Shown: positions 24,301-38,045 of the stretch, in pieces
How the letters are laid out: the number at the start of each line of letters is the position of its first letter
Numbering within the stretch: position 1 is the stretch's first letter
Origin: Dromaius novaehollandiae
Lineage: Eukaryota; Chordata; Aves; Casuariiformes; Dromaiidae
Assembly: GCF_036370855.1 (NCBI RefSeq)
Contig: NC_088099.1
Coordinates: 142,803,017 to 142,867,016 of the forward strand
Length of the DNA stretch: 64,000 nucleotides
Direction: 5' to 3'
The notes under the pieces: model-generated
What the model was told of the DNA's origin: nothing
The model's database searches: none
Seen by the model: only the letters and a program-made list of their open reading frames with translations
Made by a program: the position numbers and the translations under genes

Positions 24301-25369
24301 GCTAATCATTGGAGAAAACAAGATCTGGGGTGATAGGAGGCAACATTTGCATGACTCAAGAAGGAATAGAAATTTCTACAGGGCATAGATTCATGAGTCA
24401 GAACCATGTATAGCAAATAAGCAACAGACAAATTTTGATTTATAGAGATATAATTCTATTGAGAGTTTCTGTTAACTGGATCATAAAGCATCTGAACTTC
24501 ACTCCTGTGGTTTATAACATCACTGAAACCTCTTGTTATAGTTCATTATGCATCTTTATTTTTCTTTGCATTCTCACAAAAAGGTAGCTGTATCTCTGAA
24601 AATCTGTAGGAATCTATTGAAGGATCATACTGAATACTAAATACTGAAAGGGGATAATTTTTCAGGTTTCTGACTGCATGCCATTTAGAAGCTTTTTACT
24701 TCAAAACAATATATGAAGAAAAAGACATGGAAAAAAACAATGATAAAGTAGTCCGCCAGGCAATACAATAGTTGTACTATTTTCTGTGTAAATGAAATTA
24801 GGTGATAGCTGAGAATAGGATTTTCAAAATCCTCTAAGCACAAGATATGAACAGATAGAGAGCCTAAATTAGCCTGCTTAATTCTGTACTACAATGCTAA
24901 TACTACAATATACTAATACTACAATATAATAATACTACAGTATAAATTGCCAGAATCATGCTAAGTATATACACACACACCCCACATGCATATGGAGGCA
25001 AACATACATTTCCCCATTTCTGAAACTAGTACCTTGCTGGGTTAGGGTTGCTTAGGAGACTCTCTGATCCGAAGAGTTATGTCAGCAGGATGATGCAAGC
25101 TCCTGACAGGTCTGCCGAGGCTGGGTACATCAAAGATAGAGGCCAGACGGGAATGGATCTCTCAGTTCCTCCAGTGGGAGCAGGATGCAAGGCTGACCGC
25201 CTCCCTCTCTAGAAACATTACTAGCAATGTCTTCACTTTGTCTCCATGACAATTTCCATCTCAGCTTCTTGCATTAGTGGCTAGTCCCAGGTGCATTTGT
25301 ACAACAAGCATCAGTCCAATCCTGCCTCCACAAGAGGCTGGTATCTTGAAGTAGCTCCGGAGTCCCTCT
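15361..25369. other. RIMS2-DCAF13 spacer, left part: no gene recognised
   Basis: About 10 kb of mostly AT-rich DNA upstream of the RIMS2 CpG island. It starts with a 16-base C run (15405-15420) at the island edge. I see no splice-bounded coding exon, RNA gene or well-preserved transposon. The open frames, for example 18092-18346 (+) and 23448-23768 (-, ATG start, 106 codons), do not resemble any family I know. Between 24887 and 24945 is a small tandem repeat. Confidence 0.7.
24887..24945. repeat. Tandem repeat of about 14-16 bp units, 4 copies
   Basis: Four imperfect copies of TACTACAATATAATAA-like units, each beginning TACTACA. AT-rich and non-coding. Confidence 0.85.
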
Positions 25370-26110
25370 ATGTTATGTATAAGATCCTGTCATGTACAAT
25401 GCTTCAAACTGGAAGAATCAGCTCAAGTTATAAGGGAAATGGAAAATTACAGTATTGATATTCCCAGCATGAGTGAGTACAGATGGTCAGGAACAGATTG
25501 TATCAAATTGAAGAACAATAATAAAATCATGAACTACTCAGGTTCCCCAGCTGGAGGAAAAGGGCACACAGCACTGATCATGAGTGACACTGTGTAAAGA
25601 GCCATGCTAGACAGACCAGGAACCAACCAGCAGCAAAGGAGCAGATACACAGTTCAAGGTAGTATGTGAGGATGAAAACGCTCCACGTGATACTGCCTTA
25701 CAAATGCACCTTCTAAAACCTCCTACCGAAGCTCGCTAACAGCAGCATACTCACATTGTCATGGGTGGATATGGATGGGAGAGAAGGGACAGATAAATAT
25801 GGACCAGGCAACACGACCCGGTGCCTGGAACTGGTTCACATGGCAGCACTGATGAAGAGCTCATGCAACTTTCATAACTAAATCTGGCAAGAACATTCGG
25901 TGGCAAGAACATTTTCCCCTGCCCACAAAATTACATCGAGCAAGTTGGGAATGGTCAGACTGGTTGTAATGAAAAAACAGGTATACCAGTTAGTAATCTG
26001 CAGAAACTTCTTCCCTCCTCTGAATGTCTGGGCATAGAAGTCACATGCACAGACAGTGAGCACCACATAGGAGTTGCCATCATGAAAATTAATTAAAGCA
26101 AATATCTGCA
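25370..26110 (+). mobile_element. Decayed non-LTR retrotransposon, AP-endonuclease domain (RTE-like)
   Basis: The plus strand reads VIREMENYSIDIPSMSEYRW, then a YSG box and GKGHTALIMSDTV. These follow the N-terminal half of the apurinic endonuclease domain of RTE-type LINEs (pattern: I-R-E-M, Y-x-I-D-I, S-E-x-R-W, Y-S-G, G-V-x-I/L-M/L-S). Farther on, in shifting frames, come a stretch like 'YGPGNTTRCLELVHMAAL', matching the G-x-x-N-x-x-G-x-R-L-L-E-F region, and 'TDSEHHIGVAIMKI', matching the domain's closing S-D-H-H-L-V box. The blocks are in the expected order over about 700 bp but are separated by stops and frame changes, so the copy is dead. No reverse transcriptase could be recognised downstream. 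RTE-like is my best guess; another LINE clade with this endonuclease is possible. Confidence 0.6.
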
Positions 26111-29100
26111 GAAGAAGCAAGTAAGAAAACCAAATTTATGGATTTTCAATGTCAGATTTTAAAAAACAGATTTTCCACAATGACAGGCATACTTTCCAGC
26201 TTTGATATAAACTAATTTTGAAGATCTTCAGTAAAACATATGTTAATAGAATTAAGAATTTACTGAAAATTTTCGATGCCTAGAAAGGATGGGTCACTGC
26301 AATGCTAATGACAGTGTCATCATCAGAGAGGGACAGGCCAGGCAGAACCTCCCAAATGCTCATGGCAAAATGAGATTAGCAAATGGAAAAAGGGAATACA
26401 TGGTTATCAAGAAAAGACAATCACATTGAAAGGCAGCAAAAACAGGGTTTGTGATGGTTGTATTCCAACAAAAAATAGTTTGCTGGTGATCATAGCTAGA
26501 ATGAATTAATAAAAAACAAATGAAAAAATACTCTTACCATCCAAAAACAAATTAAAGATGAGCAGGAGATTTTCATTGCACACTAAAACTGTCCTATCAC
26601 ATGAAAAAAAAACAGTTCAGACAATTCAAACAAGACATTAATTGTGAGAAAGACACCTTCCATTAAACTGAAAGTGGGTGTGAAAAAATTGAAGAACTCT
26701 AAGGCACAATGCAGGGTAAAATAGATCTCATCTGCTCAAAGCAGGCAGCAAAAAGGAACAGAAAATGATGCTCTAAATCTTAAATTGAGTACAAGAGAAT
26801 GAGTCCACAGTGGAATAATGAAGAACAACCTTCAAAAAGTTATCTAAAAGACAGTTTTAGTGACTATAAAACTGACGTAGCATCACAGTCTTCTCAAGAA
26901 AGTTCTTCTACATGCTTATGCTGAATTGGATTTGCAACATTGCTACATCTTCACCTACTTTTATGAACAACAGGTTATTTTTGTCTTGCCTGATCTTATA
27001 CTATTTTCAAACTATGCAATATCACAGAACAGCAAATGCACAAAAGCAACAAATGGCACATACTGAACACCCTAATTTGCCTGTCTTTCAGAAAACTTTC
27101 ACAGGGGGTATTCTTGAAATTTCTCAGTAATGCCCAGTACAATAACCAGAAAATTTTGCACTTTCATTAACACATCAGATGGGCCAAGATCTCCACATTG
27201 TTTGGAGTTAATACTGAATTTACAGTATTGTTTTTTGTTGCCTTTAGTTTCTGGAGGTAACAGATCTTCAAGGCAGTCAGTGCAATTCTATGGTCAGGCC
27301 GTGCACTTGGAGATCTGGACTTTGCTGTTGACATCTGCCTCTGAAGACATCGATAAAAACCATGCAGCTAAAGAACCATGCCCTATCAGAACTGAATAAA
27401 ACATCCTAAAGCCACAAAGTCAAAGGAAAAGTTCGTGAAAATCAGTGTTATCTCAGATGACTCTGTTGTTCTGTAAGAGGGAAGTCTTGAGAACTGTTAT
27501 TATGTCGCTTACAAAATGGCAACTTTTGCATGACTGCCTCTGTGAGAAAATGACTCAAGTGGAAAGCGTTGCTTTTCAGTGGGAAGCCTCCAAAGGGAAA
27601 TCTAACACCCCTTGCAGTAAGCTACGAATGTTTGGTAGCTACGCATTAAACTTAAAACTGTGGGTCAACAGTAATGGATGGAAAATTGCTTTCAGTGTTG
27701 GTATTTCCCTTGGTTATTCAGAGAAAAGCAGTCGCACAGAATAAAGCACACTAGGTTCTTGGCTCAAGACACATGAACCCGGGCTGCACCTAGAAAGGGT
27801 CGGCTGTTCAGTGATGCTGTGACTAAGCCCTGGAGTGAGAAAGTGAGAGAAAGCCAAGCGAACCAGAAATATTCTCAGCAGTGTTAGCTGAAGCAATAGT
27901 TTTGCAAAAATTTGGAAAAACATGAAGGCATTGGCTCGTGATAGTTTAACTTAAAGACAGCTGACCTCTACATTACACTTCTGATGATATGAAAAGTGGA
28001 ATGGATTAAGACAGACCGATAAAATAAGAATCTGACTGATTTGCAATCTGATTTCTGCCTTCAGATCTCTTTCCGTGGAAGATTTAATTGGTTAGTTTAG
28101 CATCCCACTGTACGGTATTTCAGCTCCTCCCATCTTGTTGATTAAGTCCTTGGCTATTAAACACTTCTACCAAAACTTTCTTTTAATAGATTTTTTTTTG
28201 AGCATTTAGTTCTAATTCGTTCTGTCTCATTTTTCATGTCTGTCCCCATAAATGCATCCCCTAGCATGACTACCCAATTGAATTTGACTCAGTCCAAAAT
28301 TCATTATGACATTTCTACAATGTACAGAACTCAGTGAAAATCTATGTCTAGGGCAGCTCATATAAAAGAGTCTCTGCAAAATAAGGCACAAAAGCCATAA
28401 AGGTTTTCATCTTTTGAAGCAAATTACCACACATTGTCCACAATTTCAGGATTTGTCACTGAGCTAGATTCCTACTTTTATTCTTCTTATTCCTGGGGAA
28501 AAAAACCCTTCTGATTAAATGTTACTTTTAAATCACATTTAGACACCCAATTACCGTATTAAGTTTATTCCACAGTTTGACATCAATATCATAATCCATT
28601 TAACTACTCCATGATGCTTTAACTTTTGATAGTGAACATTTTCCATTCAAGATATTGTATTGAAGCAACTGGACAGCCATAACTGACAGTATTATGTAAG
28701 AACAGTGGCTTATCATGAATGTCCTAACATTTTCTGATTTTAAATACTCACTTGAGAATGACGCAACTGCAAATATTGCCAGTGGTTTTGTTTGCCAAGG
28801 TTATATTTTGCCTTAAGTGATGCAAAAGAACACAGGCTCCATTCCTGAAATAGCTGGTCTATAAATATGATACCTTTAGATATCCAGCTGAGCCAATGAA
28901 TCTTTTAGCCTTCAGACTTAAATGCTGGATTATCCCATTTGTGAAAAAAATAAATGTAGGCATTTTAGATATTTTGCCTTACATACTTATGGCATAAGAG
29001 AGATTGATTTTCCCTATCGTCTTTACTCAAACTGAGCGAGAAAACTGCTGACATGTTCCTTCCTTTTCCATCTGTGACTGGAAACTCCCCCAACTCCTAC

Positions 29101-32100
29101 CAAGCCAAACCCCACCCCCCTTGGCCAGTCTGCAAAACCTTGTTACAGTCTGGTAATCCAGACTTCCACTTCTTAGGCTCTCCTTTCTTCTGTTCCTCCA
29201 GGTATTTTGTTACCAGGTTTCCCCTCCCTTAATGCTTCCCAAGGACTATGCACACCAAAAGCCCCATAGTTTGTAGGCATTTGAAAGTGATTAAAGCAAC
29301 TGGATGCCTTTCAGTGCTTACTGATCATAATTTTGAAGGGGTTTAGTGTAATGTTCCACCACATAATATTACATGGTAGAAGCATCCATAAGAAAGAATT
29401 ATTTCTGTTTTCTGTTCAGTTAAAGCTAAATGATATCGCAAAGTCAATGATGACCATACAGAAAGCAAGAACTTCTGAGTTTAAGGAAGCAGGAATGTGG
29501 AGAGAACGAGGCAAGAAAAAGGAGGGAAAGAAAACCTTTCTGGTAGAAAATCTGTAATCCTCTGATAAAGCCAATTTTACAATACAGAGAAGTGATTTCA
29601 TTCTCAGATACCGTTCAATCTCCACCCTAGATCCCCAAGTGTAGGAAAACAGCAATTATTCTTTCAGGACAGTGTGGAAGAAAAAAGAAATGAATAATGA
29701 CAAAACTGCTGCTGTCTACCTACCCAGGAATATTTGCTCAAGATTATAAAAGAAGGAGTACTCAGGCTGAGACACTGCAGCTTTCTAATGGTGAAACTGG
29801 ATTCCAAGATACTGTCAAACATTGTTCAAGGAATACTGCATCACGCTCACCTTTTGGTAACCACTGCCCAGAATCACCAGAGCTATTGCTAAGACCAAAA
29901 CAAAGCCGTTCTGCTCGGTCTAGAAGTACTGTGAAGATGCTGTATGATTTTTATATACAATCTACCTACTTTGTACAGCAACTATGACACTACCTTTTTT
30001 CTTGGCTGGCATATGCTTCAATCTCCTTCTGTCCATTGAATAGGAAAGCTCTTCGTTCTGGCATTTTAAATTTTCAATTATTTATTTCTTTTTAAATCAG
30101 GACCACTGAAGACAGAGGTTCACTTGAATTTGGTAAGGTTTGGCTCCCTCAACACATGATCTAGTGGACTTGTCTCATGCAAGTGCTTGATGTAAGGGCC
30201 TTTCTTAGCAGAGGAAACAGATCTCCTTTTCCCTTGCTAACTCCCTGCATTCACTTTTACTTTACAAACAAGCATTTATGTGCTGTTTTGTAAATTCAAG
30301 GCATTTTTCATGTCACTGAACAGAAATTGGTTTCTGCAATAAAGTTATCAGAAAAAAATCAGATCTTCAGCTTTAAAGAATTCTATTCTGCTCATACACA
30401 ATTCAGAGACTTGGATGTGAGTCTTGTGATAAATGCATGAGTGCAGCATGTCTTGTAAATCTATATTAAATCTGTGGTTTTCTATCATATTGAATTTTTT
30501 AATCACATTTTTTACAAGGATGGTCAAAATACTATCTCCATGCATTTATCTTAAATTTCTTAATAATCAGCAATAGTCCTTTGTCTGCAGACAGATCTTT
30601 GTTTTTACCCACACAAGCCCTAGAAGTAGAAAATGTGATGCAACATGCTATAACCTCCTGATCATCTCCATCTGCCTACCAAGAATACAGCATTTGCATC
30701 TGCTGAAACAGCTCCAGACTCAGACAAAATGAAAACATTGAATATGCTAACATTTATTTATATAAAAAAAACTTAAAAAATCAAAATCCTCCACTTTATA
30801 TCCCAAGATCCATAGAGATCCCAGATCAGACTTTCAAGGCACTGAAAAAAGGCAGATCTGCTTAAAGGCAGTGAGAACAGTAATTACTCGTCAACCTTGA
30901 AATAAGTCCTTAAGTTTGTTTCAGACTGCTTATAAAGAACATGATCTCCAACTCAGAGGAAGTATTTTTTAAATTTAATATAGTATGGAACGCCAGTTTC
31001 AACAGATTCAATTTGGTGGCATTTGAGCTATGGTCTTTGATTTTGTCCTAGATTTCTTCACATATCTTCTTAAGTCCCAGAAACCCTAGTCGAGCACAAC
31101 ACAGTCTTTTCTAATTAAAGTCAATCTTCCTCAAATGCCTTCTTTCTCTAGTATAACATTGAGCTCTTAAGTTTCCCACAAACTGTTATCCACAGAAACT
31201 TCTTTGCCCTCAGTTACAGAACCTCATTCATCTTTTCTTCAAAGGTTTTTAGACTTTTGTGACACTGCATAGCAGACAATAACTTCTAGAAGGTGTTGTA
31301 AAGGTTACCGATTTTCCAGTACTGGCAGAAGGAAAAACTTGTCAGACTGCACTATGCTTAGGAGTTCCCATATGCATTCAGTTTTAAAATGACAATGGCG
31401 CAGCTTTAAAGGATTAATTTCTCTCCTACGTGCAGGTTTGCACAATAATTTGCTGGCTTTGGATGCAGAGCATTTACTTCAGCCCAGCATTTACGTTGCT
31501 ATTACCAGACGACCAGCACGTGCACCTGCTTTCGCCACAGGCTGTGAATTGACTGCGCTCACCCATACTAACACATCGGCCTGTCCAGGTTGCTCTCCTT
31601 TTCATCATGCTTCTCATCTCCATTTGCAGTACACCCTACTCTGCCTCACTGGCATCTTTCTCACAAGCCCCACTGCTTTATTCTAGAAACTCTCTGAAGA
31701 CAGAAGGCCTGGTGGAAGACTTCCACATCTTAGAGGTTATTTTCACTACAGTCATCCTTTAAAATGAATAAATCTTCAGTTATTCAGGTAATTAATCTTA
31801 CTTATTTTGAGATAGTAAAATATCAAAAGAGATGTAGAACTTCCTTTATTGCCCTGAGACTTTATATCTAAATAGTAGTACTATATGTATGCAAAGAATC
31901 TTTACAGTTCTTCCTATTTATTCTCTTCACATTATTTTCTTTTCAGTTACCCTTGACTGTATCAAACAAAATAATACAAATTAAAAAAAATCCCTTTCAG
32001 CACCATCTTAAATATAAAGAAAAATGTTCTGAGAAACTGTGAATGCAGCTACATCTACAGAAAAGTTATCTTAAAAATGTTATTCCCAAGTTTTATTCAC

Positions 32101-33424
32101 ACACACACATAAACAAATAAAATAATTATTTAAAAATCAACCTGTAAGTTAACTCCTCCATATTAAAAGTTATTGCTGCCACTTGATTTAGCCTGTATTG
32201 GATTGTATTACGTTAATCAATACTTTTATGTTATTACATGCCCATACAGCCTAAATAGGATGCAGCCATACGGGAAGAGCAAGCTCAATCCTGTAGCAGA
32301 TGTTTTAAAATTAAAAATTGAAAAAGATTCATTAATTTTGAATTATGCCATTACATATTAATACACGTAAATCCATTAATAAGTGAAACAACAAAGTAAT
32401 GAGACTAGTGAAGGGGTTATATGGTCCCAGAATGGGCATTTACTGAAGGATAATCATTCCAGATGGAAACCATTTAATTTGCCTACTCCTTCCCTTCATT
32501 TCTCTTTTTATTAGATATGTCATATTTTATAAATATGATATACATTATTATATACAATATACTCCATTTTAAGAGCATGACCTCTATATGATGTCAGTTC
32601 ATTCAATAAGGTTGTAATTTCTTCAAATTGACAAAAGTACCTCTAATTAAGATCTAGGTAATTGCTACAGAAACACCCTTTTCAAAACATAACCCGTTTC
32701 AAAGTAGCACTACTGTTGCTTATTACTTAGTTAAATCAAAACTTTTATGGCAAACCAATTCCATGCACCAACCTTCACTGTCTTAAACAGTAGTTTCATT
32801 AAGATAAAATTCTAAATTTGCTAAATATTCTTCTCCAAGCTCTGCACTTGCCTCCCTGATTTAACACTTTTCCTTGGTTTTGCTCATCATAAACTCTGTG
32901 GGATTCTGACCAAATCTATCTAATCACAAGTGAACCAGCTGTTTTTGGCGTCCTGATGTTAGTTATAAAAGAATGGGAAGTTTTGAAAATCATAACACAG
33001 ATATCTAAAATATGGGAGAAATGAACCCTGAAAATAACTATTTCTCTCCACTAAGTACAAAGAGAACTCAGGTATACCCAAGCTGTTTACCATGTCTGTA
33101 CTGTAGACATCTACAGTTAAGCAAGATGAATTTTACTCCAAGTGTCACTACGTTGATCCAAAAAACAGGATGAGAAGGCACTACAAAGAATTTTCATTTT
33201 CATATGAAGTGTGTTAGATTATCTGACTAAAAGTTAAGCAAATTAAACACAAAGACATGGCAAGGATCAGAAGAACAGTTAGTGAAAATGGAGCACACTG
33301 AATTGCTGCTCCTCAAACCATCAGAGGAGAATGATTTGACCGTTGTCCCTGGTATGAAAACCACAGTAAAATGACTGAAGGAAACTCTCTGGAACACCAG
33401 GCAAATGACACGGATTGCTGCCTG
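26111..33424. other. RIMS2-DCAF13 spacer, middle part: no gene recognised
   Basis: About 7.3 kb of AT-rich sequence with no recognisable exon, RNA gene or well-preserved repeat. The first kilobase could be more of the decayed LINE whose endonuclease lies just to the left, but I could not identify reverse-transcriptase motifs. Open frames of 60-100 codons here (for example 27130-27399, 27445-27744 and 31438-31686, all +) have no family features. Confidence 0.65.
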
Positions 33425-33815
33425 AGGGCTATAGGACTGGACCTGTTCAGCCTGGAGAAGACTGAGGGGGGATCTTATGAATGTGCGTAAGTATCTGAAG
33501 GGATGGTGTGGAGCAGATGGAGCCAGACTCTTTTCAGTGGTGCCCACCAACAGGATGAGAGGCAACGGGCACAAACTGAAACACAAGAAGTTTTGTCTGA
33601 ACATGAGGAAAAATTTCTTTACTGTGAGGGTAACAGAGCACTAGAATAGGTTACCCAGAGAGGTTATAGAGCCTCCATCCTTGGAGATGCTCAAAAGCTG
33701 TCTGGACACGATCCTGGGCAACCTGCTCTAGGTGACCCTGCTTGAGCAGAGGGTTTGGACTAGATGATCGCCAGAGGTCCCTTCCAACCTCAATTGTTCT
33801 GTGATTCTGCGACTC
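33425..33815 (+). mobile_element. CR1 LINE, 3' end
   Basis: The sequence runs through the familiar CR1 tail: 'ctgttcagcctggagaagac', 'tgcccaccaacaggatgaga', 'acatgaggaaaaatttcttt', 'ggttacccagagaggtt', 'ccatccttggagatgctc', 'ggactagatgatcgccagag' and 'gtcccttccaacctcaa'. It ends in the diagnostic 3' octamer repeat (ATTCTGTG ATTCTG). It is 5'-truncated, as almost all CR1 copies are, is in plus orientation, and has diverged modestly, so it is younger than the CR1 copy near 5600. Its 3' end abuts the LTR-like fossil. Confidence 0.93.
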
Positions 33816-33829
33816 ACAGGATACAGAAG

Positions 33830-34735
33830 AAAGAGAATTTAGGGATAGAACAAAAAGAAATTGAGGGTGCGTAAAACTTATTACAGCAGGTTTTAAGGGG
33901 ATTGCAGGAATGTGCAAAACTTATAATGGAAACTTTAAGGGAAGGACCAAAGGTAGGTGAAGGGAGAGAGCAGAGTGGATTGAGGAGGAGATTGAGGAGG
34001 AACAAGCATAGGAAAAATAGAGGAAAAAAGGAGGATAAAGGGGGCCAGTCGCATGTAAACAGGTTCCTGGCCTGGGCCCTGCGTTCATCACTGCCGTCCA
34101 GCCTGTATTCTTAATAAACTCTTTTTCTGTCTTGTGTGTTTATGTATGCGTCAAGGCTGGCAAATTTCAAGTTGGACTAGCCGATGGGTAGGACAATAGG
34201 AATGAGTACCAGCCACCAGAGCGGGATTGCAAGGCTGAGGGACTTGAGTCCAGGCGCCAGCAACTGGGGGACACCAGGGGCTGGATGCCAGTCATTGCAT
34301 GGACTAATGGTCTAATTGCATGGTCTAATACCAGCTACCAGAGAAACCTATATTGTGCACATGTGCATATTCCACTGGTGAACTACAGTCATGACCAGCT
34401 GGAAAGGAGCAGCAGGACAGGGCTGTATGAAGCAAGTGTGGTCTGTGTTTAGGCAGGTGCCAGTAAAAGCTCTGCTCTCTGTCTGTGTGAATCTGTGTGG
34501 CCAGCCATGCGTAGTACACTGTTTGTATTGTGTGTACATGCACACAGTGTGTGCGCCCAGGGGTATGTGTACATTGGGAACACGTGTTCAGGCTTGCCAC
34601 TGGCTGGACCTGGGGACACAGAAGTCCAGCAGCCCCAGCAGCCTCACATCCTGTGGGCTGGGATGGGAGAAATCCCTGGGCCCTGAAGCCCATCAGGTTC
34701 AGCTACCCCAAACAATGTGAAGAATGCCCACACAG
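33830..34735 (+). mobile_element. LTR-like retroelement fossil (possibly ERVL-type solo LTR)
   Basis: A block with composition unlike its surroundings: first purine-rich, then a GC-moderate part with an AATAAA signal at 34113-34118 followed by a T/G-rich tract, as in the polyadenylation region of a retroviral LTR. The following text ('gctgagggacttgagtccag', 'cagctaccagagaaacc', 'gacctggggacacagaag') resembles long LTRs of avian ERVL-group elements as I remember them. No gag, pol or env frame is recognisable, so it is probably a solo LTR or LTR plus a little leader. It is an old, broken copy. Borders are approximate because I could not find a convincing target duplication. Confidence 0.5.
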
Positions 34736-37223
34736 ATACTGGCAGAAAACTTAAGCAAAATCTATTTACTTGATCTTATCTATTTCCATATAACCCTCAG
34801 AAACCTGAGCGGCAGTGTATCTTGTTCCAGATATCTAGAATATACACAGAGTAAAATAAATTATTTTATTCAAATATCATTATGTAGCCTGGCTACAATA
34901 AAACATGCATAAAATTATGACGACTCCATAGGAAGTCTTTATCATGAAGCAGCTCAAATTCACCAAAGCTATGAACATTGATTTAAATATTTCTCTATCA
35001 AAGAAGTTATTTCTCTTCTGAAACAGACTTTAAGCAGAATAAGCATCTTCCCAAAGACAGAATACATAAAGAAATGATTGCTTTTAATCAGTAGCAGGTA
35101 TGTAGCCAGTGTATTTGATTCAGAAAATAGTCCATGATTTTTTTCCCTTTAGATCAACTGTAACAAAAACTTGAAAACAATTGTTAGCAGTTTCCTTGTG
35201 TTTTCTGTATCTTATTTGAACAACATTAAAAAAAGATGCTAAAATTTTTACTCCACATACAGCCTGCATATGCATACATGCGAAAACATGCATTCATATT
35301 CTTATGTAATAATTTAGGTAAATTGAGGTAACTCCTCTAAGATGATTAAGAAGAAGCCAGGTTATATGTCTCAGATCTTTCAGGAAAAGAAAAAAAAGAC
35401 TAAGAGCTCCAGCTCCTTTAACACACATTCTACATCTTTTCAGTGATGGCCTAAGGCACACTTGTATAAGCCCTTCTTGTGAGCACAGAGCTACTTAGCA
35501 ACTACTATATACTTAAAGAAAAAAAAAATCTCTCAAATATCGTGGCATTATCTATTTTTGGTGGACAGCCACACAGTGTTGGAGACTAACTGTAAAGGAA
35601 CTGTAAAGGTTTAAAAAGGAACTTTTTAACAAGTCAACAGCAGCAAGCACAACAAAACACAAGTCCATGACTAGGGCTCCTCTAAACAGACAGAGTGCAA
35701 ACAGCACCGCAGAATCCCAGACAACTAACTTGCAGCTAGAAAACCGCAGCCCATACCTACATTGATTTTACAACTACTATGTCCCTAGAAGTCGTAGTAG
35801 ACTTGATTTTGGAAAACAGGCTTTTTCCTGGAATGCTAAGAGAGGGTGCCCCACTTGATACAACCCTATTTGAGGACAAGGCCAAGATCTCCGTACAAGA
35901 CCACATCCACTGAATTTGGAAAAGGAAAGGAATCCATATCCAAATACACCAGCCTCTCAGTACTCTAACTCTCAACTTGAAAATTCCTTTTTTCAGTACG
36001 CTGCTAAAAAGTTTTAGCTGACCTTAATCCTTTAAGTTGCTCCACTTGTTAGCCTGTTTGAAATCACTAGTGCAAAAGCTCTTTGCACATCAAGAGATTC
36101 TTTGGCCTGTCCATTCAATGCAGCAGAGCCTCACAGATAACGAACTTTATGATGACCAAATAGCTCCAGAACTGAATGCTTTCTAGTTGAATTCAGAATT
36201 TTGCACCCAAGCCAATAACTCTAAGAGGCAGAATTTGTTCACACCAGAGGTTAACATGACTTAACTGCATTACTGCGATCTAAAGGTCTGAAAATCAACA
36301 ACCAACTACACCAACTCAACCTCAACTGAAAAGGCTGAAAATTTTTGTCAAAATGTAGAACATAAGTCTGGCTTTGCAAATTGTTCAGGACTTGACTACA
36401 GCTGTGTCACAAGCCATATTTTGGACAGCACATTCTCCCTCAATTTTCTCACTGTTCCAGGAAGGAAGTAAACTCCATTTGGCACAGAGCGCACCGTGTT
36501 AGTACAACAGGCACACAGCCGGCATCAGTCTTTTCCCTGATCTGTTCCACTGCTTCTCATCATCCTACAGATTTTCAGATCTGCTTCTCTTCCAACCCCA
36601 TAAAGTAAGTGAACCAAAGGAGTAAAAGATGCATTATGGCCTCTTATCACCAAACAGGCATAATTTTGCCATGATCATCAGGAATCGTGCCCAGCAGTGC
36701 TAGCAGAGATAAATGAAAGAGTAAAGAACTACAGATGCATATGCATCTATATGTACGCAGCAGATATATTAAACAGGATGCTACATAGAGGCAAGTGCTC
36801 AAACCGATATTTCTAAAGTAAAAAAACAGAAAACAAATTAAATTATAAAGGTTATTCTAATAGGGTTCATAAAATATTTTTTGTGCATAAACTTAGGAGG
36901 GGAGAAAAATGTAGTTACAGACTGCATAGTAGTGCAAAGGCTGAAAAAAATCCCTTTGTAGAGAAAATGTTAAATAACATTAAAAACAGAAGATGCCTAC
37001 CAAGAATCTACCATAATACTTATGGTCATTAAGTATCTTACATCTCTGCAAGAGAAAAGCTTCAGCCTAAGAGGCCTAGTTGAACTCTAGCAGAGTTTTC
37101 TGTTCTTCTGAGGACCTTTGTATCTTCAGTAAAAAGCTAAGTCTAGCCCACTGAAAGAGAAGCAAAGCATTTCCCACACAAATGGTGAAAGAGCTTTGGG
37201 CTGCAAGTACCTTTAGAAATGCT
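34736..37223. other. RIMS2-DCAF13 spacer, right part: nothing recognised
   Basis: About 2.5 kb of AT-rich sequence downstream of the DCAF13 3' end. No exon, RNA gene or clear repeat is seen. Confidence 0.65.
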
Positions 37224-38045
37224 TTTATTTTTTATTACAAACTTTAAACAGGAGGCTTATAATAAAACTCATCTAAAGAAGTTTTTGGGTTTTCTAAAAC
37301 ATGGATGAAAGATGACAAATTGTGCAAGTTTTAAATAAGCTAAAGAGAAAAGATATTTATTCAAGAACATCATTATTAGTATTAGCAACTTTAACAGTCT
37401 TTGAAGTTTTGTCAAGTCTTGTAACAATAGTTAAGAACACAGAACAAAACTCTAAATGTGTTTACAGAGGTCTGACAGTCATGTTGAATTCCTTTTAGAT
37501 AAAAGGAAAATTTTATATCGCTCTGCAATAAATACAGTGCAGTATATTAGTCATTTGGAATAATCACGATCTAGCCCATTGCTTTATGGTCACTTTTTTA
37601 CTTCATTAGATTTCTGTAAAAAGTCAGTGTAAAGACAACTGATTTTATGATTCTAATACATGGAACTAAGTTATTTGCTGCTGCCAATTCTGAATCATAT
37701 TCAATCTTTTTTTTTTGAAGGAAAGGTACCAAGGAATGGAATTGGAGCCACACATATCCTACCCCAAGGATCAAGTTATCTGCTTATATCAAAAGGGGGA
37801 AACTCCACTGAAATCTATGGAGTTGGGCCCAGTAACACCAGCCATGTGGATGTCAATAAAAGACTCAAGGCCAACTCTTAGGACTACTCAAAGCAGATAA
37901 GGACCTGAGAAATCAGAGCAAGTGTATGCACGGAAGAAAAGCAATGTATCCAGAGCCACACTGTCTTACCAATGACCCTCATATTTTGTACAGTGGATTC
38001 ATTTAAACATTTTTTTAAATGACATTTTGTAAATGTGAAAAAAAA
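37224..38045 (-). other. DCAF13: DCAF13 3' UTR region with candidate poly(A) signals
   Basis: The region follows the DCAF13 stop codon on the minus strand. Minus-strand AATAAA hexamers lie at 37356-37361, 37231-37236 and 37224-37229, about 685-820 bases past the stop; no AATAAA was seen closer. These are candidates only. The end of the transcript would have to be set from RNA data. Confidence 0.45.
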
